A stretch of 64,000 nt of DNA from Clytia hemisphaerica (taxonomy: Eukaryota > Cnidaria > Hydrozoa > Leptothecata > Clytiidae). The DNA lies in assembly GCA_902728285.1 (NCBI GenBank), contig CACVBU010000948.1, positions 573,190 to 637,189 of the forward strand, in the 5' to 3' direction. This document shows positions 27,401-39,400 of this stretch, piece after piece. The translations under genes were made by a program, and so were the position numbers. Each line of letters begins with the position of its first letter. Position 1 is the stretch's first letter. The notes beneath the pieces were generated by a model that did no database searches, was not told the DNA's origin, and was given only the letters and a program-made list of their open reading frames with translations.

Positions 27401-30400
27401 ATATTTGAGACAAATGGGAAATTCCCCAGGAAGTTTTGAAACCACAATCGATTTGTAAGTGCTCTAAAGTAGGTTCGAAGGGTAGAGTTTTAACTCTGAG
27501 TTTTAACACTAGACTTAAGACATCTGAGGATTCAAAAGTTCAAAAATGGTCCAGTAAGGCTCCGAATATAGCCTGGAAGTCTGTCTACCCGTCTCAAATT
27601 GAAATATTAAAGAGATATAAATTAAATTAAAGAGATAGCCCAAAATCGGCTTTTTCGCCCGAACTTTAAATCTCGAAAAACGTCAAAATAACCCGAATTC
27701 TCAATATATTTCTTGAAAGATTGAAGCACCTTAGGCTATAAGGCGGTCTCCGTCTTTTTGGACCTACCTAAGGGCCGAAAATAGCGGAAATATGCCGGAA
27801 AAACTGGTTTTTCGGCATTTTCTCGAGATTTCATCATTAGTTTTTTCTGATTTTTTGCTCAAACATGCGTATTAACAATGCCCAAAACATGGCCTAGTCC
27901 GATTTTTGAGAAAAAATTTTTTCCGGCCGAAAATGCCGGAAATATGCCGGAAATCGCCGTTTTTCTGGATTTTCATTGGACTTTTCCATATAATTGGTTG
28001 TTTTTTCATTCAAAAAGATTATTAATAGCAATGCCCACTATCAAGCATGTTTCAATTTTCAATAAAATTGATTTTTGAAGCCGGAACTTTCTAGAAATCG
28101 CCGGAACAGCCGATTTTCGCCGGAAAAACGGTATTTCTTGAATTTCTTGAGCTGTACTTCATATTTTTTCATGAAATTTTGTACACTGATGCATATGTCA
28201 ATACCTAAATTTTGACGGAGCCCGATTTTCGAAAAAATTCATTTCCGGCCGAAAATGCCGGAAATATGCCGGAAAAACTGGTTTTTTGGCATTTTCTCGA
28301 GATTTTATCATTAGTTTTTTCTGAATTTTTGCTCAAAGATGAGTATTAACAATGCTCAACACATGGCTGAGTCCGATTTTTAAGAAAAAAATTTTTCCGG
28401 CGGAAAATGCCTGAAATATGCCGGAAATCGCCGTTTTTCTAGATTTTCATTGGACTTTTCCATATAATTTGTTGTTTTTCCACTCAAAAACATTATCAAT
28501 AGCAATGCCCACCATCAAGCATGTTTCAATTTTCAATAAAATTTATTTTTGAAGCCGGAACTATTTTAAAAGTCGCCGGAACAACCTATTTTCGCCGGAA
28601 GACAGTATTTCTTGAATTTCTCGAGCTGTACTTAATATTTTTTTATGAAATTTTGCACACTGATGCAATATGACAATACCTAAAATGTGACGGAGCCCGA
28701 TTTTCGAAAAAAAAATTTTTCCGGCCGAAAATGCCGGAAATATGCCGGAAAAACCGGTTTTTTGACTTTTTCTCGAATTTTCATTCTCAGTTTTTTCTGA
28801 TTTTTTGCAGAAAGATGCGTATTCGCAATGCTCAAAAAATGGCCGAGTTCAATTTTTTGAGAAAAAAAATTTTCCGGTTGCCGGAAATCGCCTTTTTCGC
28901 AGATTTTCATTGGATTTTTTCCTTGTATTTCTATGTTTTTCACACAAAAACATTATTGATAACAATGCTCAATCAAGCATGATTCAATTGTCAATAAAAC
29001 TGATTTTTGCGACCAGAATTTCCTATTTATTTTTTCCCTACAACCCTTCTCTCTCCCCCCATCAACAATCAATGATGAATTTATTGTGTTGTGTATTTTG
29101 CTAAATGCTATATTTTCTGACTGATTTTTTTCATTTTTCTTTTTGCATTGCTAACTAACTTTCATCATCAGGTAGGTCCATTCAGCATGTTGCTTGTCTA
29201 TTTTGTGGATACCGGCTCATGTATTATTAGTGTTCAAATGGCAATTAAATAGTTACTTATTAACTTTGATTTCTGGCTTGACGCTCGACTAATCGGGCAA
29301 CCCTTCTTCGACAATCTTGTTTATCTATCTACATTTTTTTTGAAAATAGTGTTCTCTCCTCTTTGAGCAAGATGAATTGGCCATTTCTCAATAGTAGAAA
29401 TTCTAAAGAAGAAACTTTCTGTGTAAGAGAAGCTCTTCTTCTGATTTCTACCATTTCAAATGCACTTGACCAAAATCTTTTGAAAATTCGATTTACTATC
29501 GGATTGGTAATATGGAAATGCAAATAGAGAGCTGAAAACACCCTTTATCCACTTCAATCACCAAAAATAATTTTATAAAGTTATCCCCGATTTCTACCGC
29601 CCAAAAACGAACTGGTCCACTATTTTCAATAAAAAAGTATTGCATGAGATAATACAGTGTAAGTACGATGAAAAGATCGTAAAATAAAATATCGTGATTA
29701 CAGAGTGTCAAAATCAAGTCGCTCTCGTTGATAGAAGACAAATCGCTCGTCTTTCACAGTAAAGAAATAAGCGGCGCCTTCTCTTCTATCACCAAAAATC
29801 CGCTCAATTATGTTTTTTCAATCAACATAGCAAAATCATTATTTGGTCATGGAAACAAAGTCATTTTCGTTGATAGAAGATAAATCGCCAGATTTTCACA
29901 ATAAAGAAAGAAGCGGCGCCTTTTCTTCTATCACCAAAAATCCTCTCCATCTCCATAATGTTTATTCAATCACCATATCAAAATCATTATATTTGGTCAT
30001 TCAAACAAAAAGCCGTTCTTGTTGATAGAAGACAAACGCCAACTTTTCACAGTAAAGAAAGAAGCGGCGCCTTCTCTTCTATCACCAAAAATCCTCTCCA
30101 TCTCCATTATGTTTATTCAATCAACATATTAACAAAATCATTATTTGGTCATGGAAACAAAGTCGTTCTCGTTGATAGAAGACAAGTCGCTCGTCTTTCA
30201 CAATTAAGAAAGAAGTGGCGCCTCATCTTCTATCACCCAAAATCCTTTCCATCCCCATTATGTTTATTCAATCACCATAGCGAAATCATTATTTAGTCAT
30301 GAAATCAAAGTCGTTCTCGTTGATAGAAGACAAGTCGCTCGTCTTTCACAATTAAGAAATTAGTGGCGCCTTTTCTTCTATCACCAAAAATCTGCTCCAC

Positions 30401-33400
30401 CCCCATTATGTTTATTCAATCACCATATCAAAATCATTATTTGGTCATGGAAACTTAGGGCCATCTTGTTTTGTATAGTCAAAGTCTAGTATGTTATACG
30501 ACTAAGAGTAAGAAAATGCAGGGTATTGTAATGTAAAAAAACTGAAGGACATTATTCAACCAATATTATTTTATAACAGTCTCGGTATTATCATATTACA
30601 TTACTGTATAACCACGCGGGTTACGTGTTTCCGTTGGGAAATGGGCGGCTTCATTCCCCATCCCAAGAGTTTCATATCTGGCTTTGAAGTGAATGGAGAA
30701 TTCACGAACAACCTTGCCGTAATTTATGTTGTTTTTGTTTTATTACATTTGCAATAGAACCAAACACATTCAAAATTCAATAAAAAATAGGTGATTGTAA
30801 ACAGGCGCTATTGGAAATGAAGAAAACGTCAGCTATTGCATAGCTTTAAGCTTCTGTTGGCTAAATTATCGATACATTTGCAATAGAACATGAAACAGTC
30901 AATATTCAATAAAAGAACACATGATTTTAAAACAAGCTCTATTGGAAATGAAGATACCGTCAGCTTGTTCATAGCTTCACGCTTCTACCGTCCAAATTAT
31001 CGATATACATTTGCATTCGCAATAGAACCAAACACATTCAAAATTCAATAAAAGAATAGGTGATTGTAAACAGGCTCTATTGGAAATGAAGATACCGTCA
31101 GCTTGTTCATAGCTTCACGCTTCTACCGTCCAAATTATCGATATACATTTACATTTGCAATAGAACCAAACACATTCACAATTCAATAAAAGAATAGGTG
31201 ATTGTAAACAGGCTCTATTGGAAATGAAGATACCGTCAGCTTGTACATAGCTTCACGCTTCTACCGTCCAAATTATCGATATACATTTGCATTCACAATA
31301 GAACCAAACACATTCAAAATTCAATAAAAGAATAGGTGATTGTAAACAGGCTCTATTGGAAATGAAGATACCGTCAGCTTGTTCATAGCTTCACGCTTCT
31401 ACCGTCCAAATTATCGATATACATTTACATTTGCAATAGAACCAAACACATTCACAATTCAATAAAAGAATAGGTGATTGTAAACAGGCTCTATTGGAAA
31501 TGAAGATACCGTCAGCTTGTTCATAGCTTCACGCTTCTACCGTCCAAATTATCGATATACATTTACATTCGCAATAGAACCAAACACATTCAAAATTCAA
31601 TAAAAGAATAGGTGATTGTAAACAGGCTCTATTGGAAATGAAGATACCGTCAGCTTGTTCATAGTTTCACGCTTCTACCGTCCAAATTATCGATATACAT
31701 TTACATTTGCAATAGAACCAAACACATTCAAAATTCAATAAAAGAATAGGTGATTGTAAACAGGCTCTATTGGAAATGAAGATACCGTCAGCTTGTTCAT
31801 AGCTTCACGCTTCTACCGTCCAAATTATCGATATACATTTACATTCGCAATAGAACCAAACACATTCAAAATTCAATAAAAGAATAGGTGATTGTAAACA
31901 GGCTCTATTGGAAATGAAGATACCGTCAGCTTGTTCATAGCTTCACGCTTCTACTGTCCAAATTATCGATATACATTTGCAATAGAGTCCGAAACAAATT
32001 CAAATTCAATAAAAGAACAAGTGATTGTAAATAGGCTCTATTACAAATGATGAAAAACTGGATTAATTCCTCACTGTGCTACAAGAAAGTTGCATTACAG
32101 TACGATGAATTCAAAATTGAGTCGTTTATCGGTGATAAATAGAGTTAGTCCAATTAGCAAGGGTTTTTCAATTTCAAAGTTTACATAGTTTCATAGATTA
32201 CATAGATTCTTGTTCTGTTCATAGTGGCCCTTCGTGGAAACAATTCATTAGCTGCCTAAAAGCTATTGAATTTTTCGGAGCATGCCACTTAAAACATATG
32301 TTAATAATAATATCCTGAAAAATGCAGCTTGATCTCCGACTTCAAATATCTGTATGAACCATTTATACCAAAGCAAAGAATATTTTGAATCATCTGCTGT
32401 TGATAGCCACTTAAAACGAAACGATCTTCGTGAAAAGAAACATTGGTTGTCCGTGTCCATTACCGAGCAAATGACCTCATTACTTCAGTAAGATTTTATT
32501 TGGAATTTCAGTCATCTGTTGATAATAGAAGAAGATTAGCGGTCGTCATTCTGTGAAAGAAAGAAGTCCGTTATCAACTTCTATTAACAATCAGCTCTCA
32601 TGTATCATTGGTATAAAACTTTCGAGTTCATTACTTCAATAAGATTTCATTTATAATTTCAGTCATCTGTTGATAATAGAAGAAGATTAGCGGTCTTCAT
32701 TCTGTGAAAGAAAGAAGTCCGTTATCAACTTCTATTAACAATCAGCTCTCATGTATCATTGGTATAAAACTTTCGAGTTCATTACTTCAGTAAGAATTCA
32801 TTTAGAATGTCAATCATTTGTTGATAATCGATGAAGATTAGCGGTCGTCATTTTGTGAAAGAAAGGAGTCCGTTATCAACTTCTATTAACAATCAGCTCT
32901 CATGTATCATTGGTATAAAACTTTCGAGTTCATTACTTCAATAAGATTTCATTTATAATTTCAGTCATCTGTTGATAATAGAAGAAGATTAGCGGTCGTC
33001 ATTATGTGAAAGAAAGAAGTCCGTTATCAACTTCTATTAACAATCAGCTCTCATGTATCATTTGTATAAAACTTTCGAGTTCATTACTTCAGTAAGATTT
33101 CATTTAGAATGTCAATCATTTGTTGATATTCGATGAAGATTAGCGGTCGTCATTCTGTGAAAGAAAGGAGTCCGCTATCAACTTCTATTAACAATCAGCT
33201 CTCATGTATCATTGGTATAAAACTTTCGAGTTCATTACTTCAATAAGATTTCATTTATAATTTCAGTCATCTGTTGATAATAGAAGAAGATTAGCGGTCG
33301 TCATTATGTGAAAGAAAGAAGTCCGTTATCAACTTCTATTAACAATCAGCTCTCATGTATCATTGGTATAAAACTTTCGAGTTCATTACTTCAGTAAGAA

Positions 33401-36400
33401 TTCATTTAGAATGTCAATCATTTGTTGATAATCGATGAAGATTAGCGGTCGTCATTTTGTGAAAGAAAGGAGTCCGTTATCAACTTCTATTAACAATCAG
33501 CTCTCATGTATCATTGGTATAAAACTTTCGAGTTCATTACTTCAATAAGATTTCATTTATAATTTCAGTCATCTGTTGATAATAGAAGAAGATTAGCGGT
33601 CGTCATTATGTGAAAGAAAGAAGTCCGTTATCAACTTCTATTAACAATCAGCTCTCATGTATCATTTGTATAAAACTTTCGAGTTCATTACTTCAGTAAG
33701 ATTTCATTTAGAATGTCAATCATTTGTTGATATTCGATGAAGATTAGCGGTCGTCATTCTGTGAAAGAAAGGAGTCCGCTATCAACTTCTATTAACAATC
33801 AGCTCTCATGTATCATTGGTATAAAACTTTCGAGTTCATTACTTCAATAAGATTTCATTTATAATTTCAGTCATCTGTTGATAATAGAAGAAGATTAGCG
33901 GTCGTCATTCTGTGAAAGAAAGAAGTCCGTTATCAACTTCTATTAACAATCAGCTCTCATGTATCATTTGTATAAAACTTTCGAGTTCATTACTTCAGTA
34001 AGATTTCATTTAGAATGTCAATCATTTGTTGATATTCGATGAAGATTAGCGGTCGTCATTCTGTGAAAGAAAGGAGTCCGTTATCAACTTCTATTAACAA
34101 TCAGCTCTCATGTATCATTGGTATAAAACTTTCGAGTTCATTACTTCAGTAAGATTTCATTTAGAATGTCAGTCATCTGTTGATAATCGATGAAGATTAG
34201 CGGTCGCCATTCTGTGAAAGAAAGGAGTCCGCTATCAACTTCTATTAACATTCAGTTCACACATGCATTATAAAAAAGATTTTATTTTGACGTCAGATTT
34301 TGATAGAATACTGACGTCGGTATAATTATTATGACAAGTTTGTGATAGAAATTGTAAAACAAAGTCGCAAAAAGTAATGATTATCATGGCATGGTCATTA
34401 TTTCCATGATAGAGACAATGATTTTCTGTTGTCTTCTAACCACGAGGAGGTTAGGAAAGTCTCATCTGCTGCTGGTAGAAATTCAGGAACCCCTTCTTGG
34501 TCAAAAGATAAGAATTGTACTGTGCAGTATGAATTGTACGAACGCTTTTCGCGCAGTTAATATTGTTTTATGTAGGTTGTTATCATTATACAAGTGCCAT
34601 AAACTCGAAAAGTCATTTGTCAGTAGTAGAAATCATCGAGAGCAGATCCTCTATCATAAAAAGAGATTGATTTCTCTGATTTCTATCACCAACAAGATCT
34701 TTTTTCCTGTTCTATTTTCTGCTGATTTAATTCCAAATTTTAATTGAAACCTCGTGACAAACGAATACCAATGCGAAATGACAAAAGTCTCATATGTCGA
34801 TGATAGAAAAAAACAACGAATTTGTCGGTCAAAAGACAACTGGTAATTTATTTCTATCACCGAACAGGTGCTTTCAACTTTTAACTTAACTAATTATACG
34901 GCAATGCGGAGGGGTTTCACTCTCAATTCACTCTCGACGATTCTCCGTGTATGTCGTCCCCAATAGTATCAATTGATGTTCTCGCCAAAACTTCCCCTTT
35001 CTAAAATCCAGAATTTTGACCCAAATAAAAAAGAAATTCGGAAGTTAGTAATATCCATAACACCTTCCCCTGATTTGAATTTGAGCAAAATCTGAAGATA
35101 TAACTTCCACCCACTTCTGTCTGACTCTAACAGAGAAAGACTCTTAAAGTCTCCATAGAGGCGATCATGTTTTCCTCTGGTGATATCGTTCGTATCACTT
35201 CGAGTTTTAGGCCTCTAAAGTGCTCTTATTTTCACCATTTTGTGAATGTTTTAGAGTCTGCGAAGCCTTATAAAATGTCCTTAATATTTTTGTCATCGAA
35301 ACCTTGTTCTTATAGTAAAAAAAGGTTTATGTCTGTAAAGATTCGTATACTTTCGTTTGTAAAGTGTTGTTTACCATGTAACCATCATCATAAAGAAGAA
35401 AGATGCATCGAGTTACAGTGGTTCTTACCTGCATCAAGTACTGACTCAAAGTCATCATTTGCGATAATAGACTTCGCCTTGAAAATTTCACCTGCCATAG
35501 CAAGCAATTTGCCTTAATCCTGGCTTTTTGACTAAACTCTCCTTAATACATGATCAGTGTTTTTCGTTTTGAGTTTCGTTTGAAAATTTTTTATTTGACG
35601 TCATCTTTTACAAAAAGTTTACGTCACTGAGAGGTATCATTTTCCATGTTTTTAGTGTTATTGGGTTGTTATTTAAAACCAAATTTTTGAGATTTAAACT
35701 ATTTGTTAATGACCAAAATAAGGAGGAATATTCTTTGATGAGACTGTGTTTTTCAGTTTCCATCACTGACAAACTTCTAACTAATCAAAACGTCTACCTT
35801 GATCGAGTTGAAAAAACTAGACCCTTATTGAAAAAAAAAAGAAGCTGCTTTCTGATCTCGATCACCGACAGGCTTCTCGCGATATCAAAAAATTTCATGC
35901 ATCCTTTACAAATGACATAATTTCTAATCTGTACACCATTTTGTAGAGCAGATTGTTTGGAAACAGTTGTTTGAAAATTAGTAATATGAGTGAGGAAATA
36001 ATGCGTCGAGTTATAATCAGAAAACAAAAATATCCCTTCTCACAAGTATTTGTTTCACCTACCTTCTTAAGGGAAGAAATTTTCGCGGAACAAATTTTCG
36101 CGAAATTAAATTCCATCACATATAAAATTGGTCTTTTTAGGGCAAAATAGGCCATATTTTAAGCAAAAAATCCTCTCAATCGCGAAGTTAAATTCCGCGA
36201 AACATCCGAATTTTAAGCTGTGAACTGCGAAATTAAATTCCGGGAAAATTTCTACCCTTAAGGTAATCAATTCATATTTCAAGGTTGAAATTCAGTCATT
36301 CATCGGTGGTAGAGTAAAAATCAATATTTTCTGTGAACAGAAAATATTCATTTCTCTTTCTCTATCACACGTCAAATGAGCTTTCCTTATAGAAAGTCTT

Positions 36401-39400
36401 CCCAAAATTAAACCACATACCCTTCACGGAGGTCTGAGATAGGCAAACTTTTTCTGTATCACGGTGAAAATTTCCAGGTTTGTTGGAATGCCCTAAAGAT
36501 ATCTATTGATTAAAACCTAAAAAAGAGACTAGTTGAAGCATATCTTTGAGTTTGATTGGAGATTAATTCCCGAGGCTTTTTTTTGATATTTTAAAATCAG
36601 TAAGCTAGAACTTGTCAGACTTCTTCTTTGACTTAGAAATTATTATCATAAAAGTATAAAAACTTCATTAAACTTAGATATGTTTTACTTTAATCGTAGA
36701 AATTTTAGCGAGACTAATTTTAGCGTATATTAGCGAGTCAGGAAAATTTTGATTCTTTTTGGATTTATTTTAGCGAATCACGATTTCAAAATTTTCGCGT
36801 GGATAAATTTTAGCGAATACTCGTATTACATTATTGATTTAATTCGTTTTCTAGCATTTCTTTGCACTGAAACCCTTCCTATCGATAAAAATGTATCAAG
36901 GCAATATAACCAGAAATTTCGCTTGGATAGATTTTAGCGATCTGTCGATTCGTTTTAGCGAGATTTATTTTAGCGAAAATATGGAAAACTCGCTAAAACG
37001 CTAAAATTAGTCTCGCTAAAATCTCTACGATTAAAGTAATTGCTAGACTACGGAGTTTTTACGATAGAGAAGTTGAAGACGATGACGGTTATATAATATG
37101 TTTACCTTATGTTTACCCTTTGTCGACTTTCATATCTATCATGAGCACTTAGTCCTACTTACATAATTACAAGAACGTTTTAATCGATAGTTGAAAAAAT
37201 TGAGAAAAATGTTACCTGAGTTTTCTTGGTGAACTTTAAAAATCGACCGATAGATTTTTGTGAAGCCATCTCTTAAGCAAGCTTTCTTTTGTTGTCTTGG
37301 ATCACTAATGAATGTAAGAAATAAAGTTGTCATAGTAATTTGTTTCTATGTAAAATTAAATGTGTCCATTATACAAACTTGCCACCAATGTTCACAATGT
37401 TGAAAATGATATTCAAGTTTTTTGAAATCAACTCTTTTCAATTTTCTTTCATTTATTGACGTCAAATAAATATTTTCCTTTTAAATGAAATTGACGTCAC
37501 CACAAGTTATCGCATCTTCTCAATTAACCGAGCTCCTGTACCCGAAATATAGATTTTTTGTGGGCATTTTCATGTAGCTTTCTTCGGTAAAAAACGGTTG
37601 TTGTAAAGTCCATGTCACACTTATTCCTTAATTACTCATGATGTAATTACTTAAATTCATTTTTTCAAAAGCAGTTTGTTCTACATGTCAAAGAAGCGAA
37701 AACATAAGGTTTTATCTTCAAATTCTGAAATTGATTTTTCACAAAAATTGGGTATATCCAGAGCCCTTAAAGACACTCCATACTGGTTAGAAATGATGTT
37801 GATCCCAAGACAAGCTAATAAAATTTCTTTATAATCATCTTTTGCAACTCGCAGATATTAAGCTCTTCTTTCCAAGACTTTCTACCTATCCTAACTTCTA
37901 ATCTATATTGTTTCTAGGGTACGTTTTCATTGAGTATCGCGCTCCTCGGTGAATGTGCGTCGAAGTGTAGCGCGTACGCTAAAGCTCTCCATTACAAAGA
38001 AGAAGAATTCAAACAAGGTGTTACTACTGAAGTCCTCGAATCACTGATCAGGTATTTATTTAAGTGTATTTTGTCGAATGGTTGTTTGATTTCTGTTCTA
38101 GGATACTGATTTCGTTAACATCTTTCATCGCTGCGTTTACACGTCCTTGGCATTCTGCTTATTATATATGGTTGCAAGGGAATAGTTTTCTTTTATTTAG
38201 AGCAGGTCTTCGTACCCGGAATCGTTTTGCCTTAATTCTATGCCAGACAGGCGGCAGGAAAATTCCGCAAAAGTCATCAGAATTTTGTCCTGGGAGTGGA
38301 ATTATATCCAAAACGGTGATACTATGTAAGGCGATCGTCTTTTACCTTTGCCTATAATGTTCATTCCCATTTCTCATCATTGAACGTTTTTCCTTATATT
38401 TCCAGTATTGTTTTTACTACCTAGTTTTATTGCACAAGTTGTCTCTCTTGTTTCTATTTCCAGTATCAACAACAAGCTACAGAATCCTGAAGCAGCAAAT
38501 GGTGTTCTGATGTACGCCAAGAGAAATTCCAAGGTTGATTATGTAAGTATTATGCTGTAACTTTGATAAATCCATGCTCGATATTGAAAAGACTGTCATC
38601 AGGACACGGCTCAGTGAATCAGCATAATGGACTCTTTTAAACGTTTTTTGGCGATCTTATTTTTGCAATGGGTCAAACACTGTTCCCTTTACGTAAACAA
38701 CCCTAATAAACGAGGCTCTCTAATTTAAAAATTCGAAAAAACTTGCCTGTTCAAATTATGCAGACTTTTTACGAGAAAATCGCATTTTATCATATTTTGT
38801 CCCATAGAAAGTGCAGCAAAGATGGTATGAGAAACTTCACGAATGGGAGAACGCATTAAATGCTTACGATAAGAAACATGCAACACACCCTGATGATCAT
38901 GAAATCTTGTTAGGTCGTATGCGGTGTTTGGAAGCCCTAGGAAAATGGTAAGATGGCCTGGATCGTCTAATGTCTCACCCCCAGCTTTGAGGTCTCGATC
39001 TTTCTTTTCATTTTTCCTTGATTCTTGGAGGGGTTTCCTTTAATACATAGATGACGGTTGAAATGTAACATCTCGGCCTCCGTCTCGGTAGTAGTTACTG
39101 TTGATGTTGTAATGTGAATTTCGCACTAGGTTTGTGTTGGTGTTTTCGGTTTAAATTTACCGATTATTTTAACTACTTTTCTGTTTGATTATGGTAAGGA
39201 AGTTAAAAAACCAAGCAAACTTTTTTGACAGCTTTAAAACTGTTATTAAGACGTGTCTTTAACCTTTTTTTTAGGGGTGAATTGCACAATTTGGCTTGTG
39301 AGAAATGGTCAGCGGTAAGCGATGATGTCCGACATAAAATGGCTAGAACTGCTGCTTCAGCTGCTTGGGGTCTCGGTAAGTTTATGATTATTCGCCACTA

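Larger units (their letters stand above)
8290..37917. other. Giant repeat-filled mTOR intron (29.6 kb)
   Basis: One intron, from GTATCA at 8290 to TTTCTAG at 37911-37917. Flanking exons join in phase 0 as [15 protein letters not shown], which aligns with animal mTOR without a missing exon. Its content is tandem arrays, inverted-repeat units and MITE-like elements, listed separately. No intact gene was found inside it on either strand. Confidence 0.85.

Noticed and set aside
32485-34250. CRISPR-like regular repeat and spacer pattern
   Set aside because: The whole unit repeats, including the spacers, and the setting is a eukaryotic intron; it is satellite-like DNA.
35167-35517. Plus-strand ORF of 116 codons in the giant intron
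   Set aside because: No domain, no splice or promoter support, and a length expected by chance in 30 kb.
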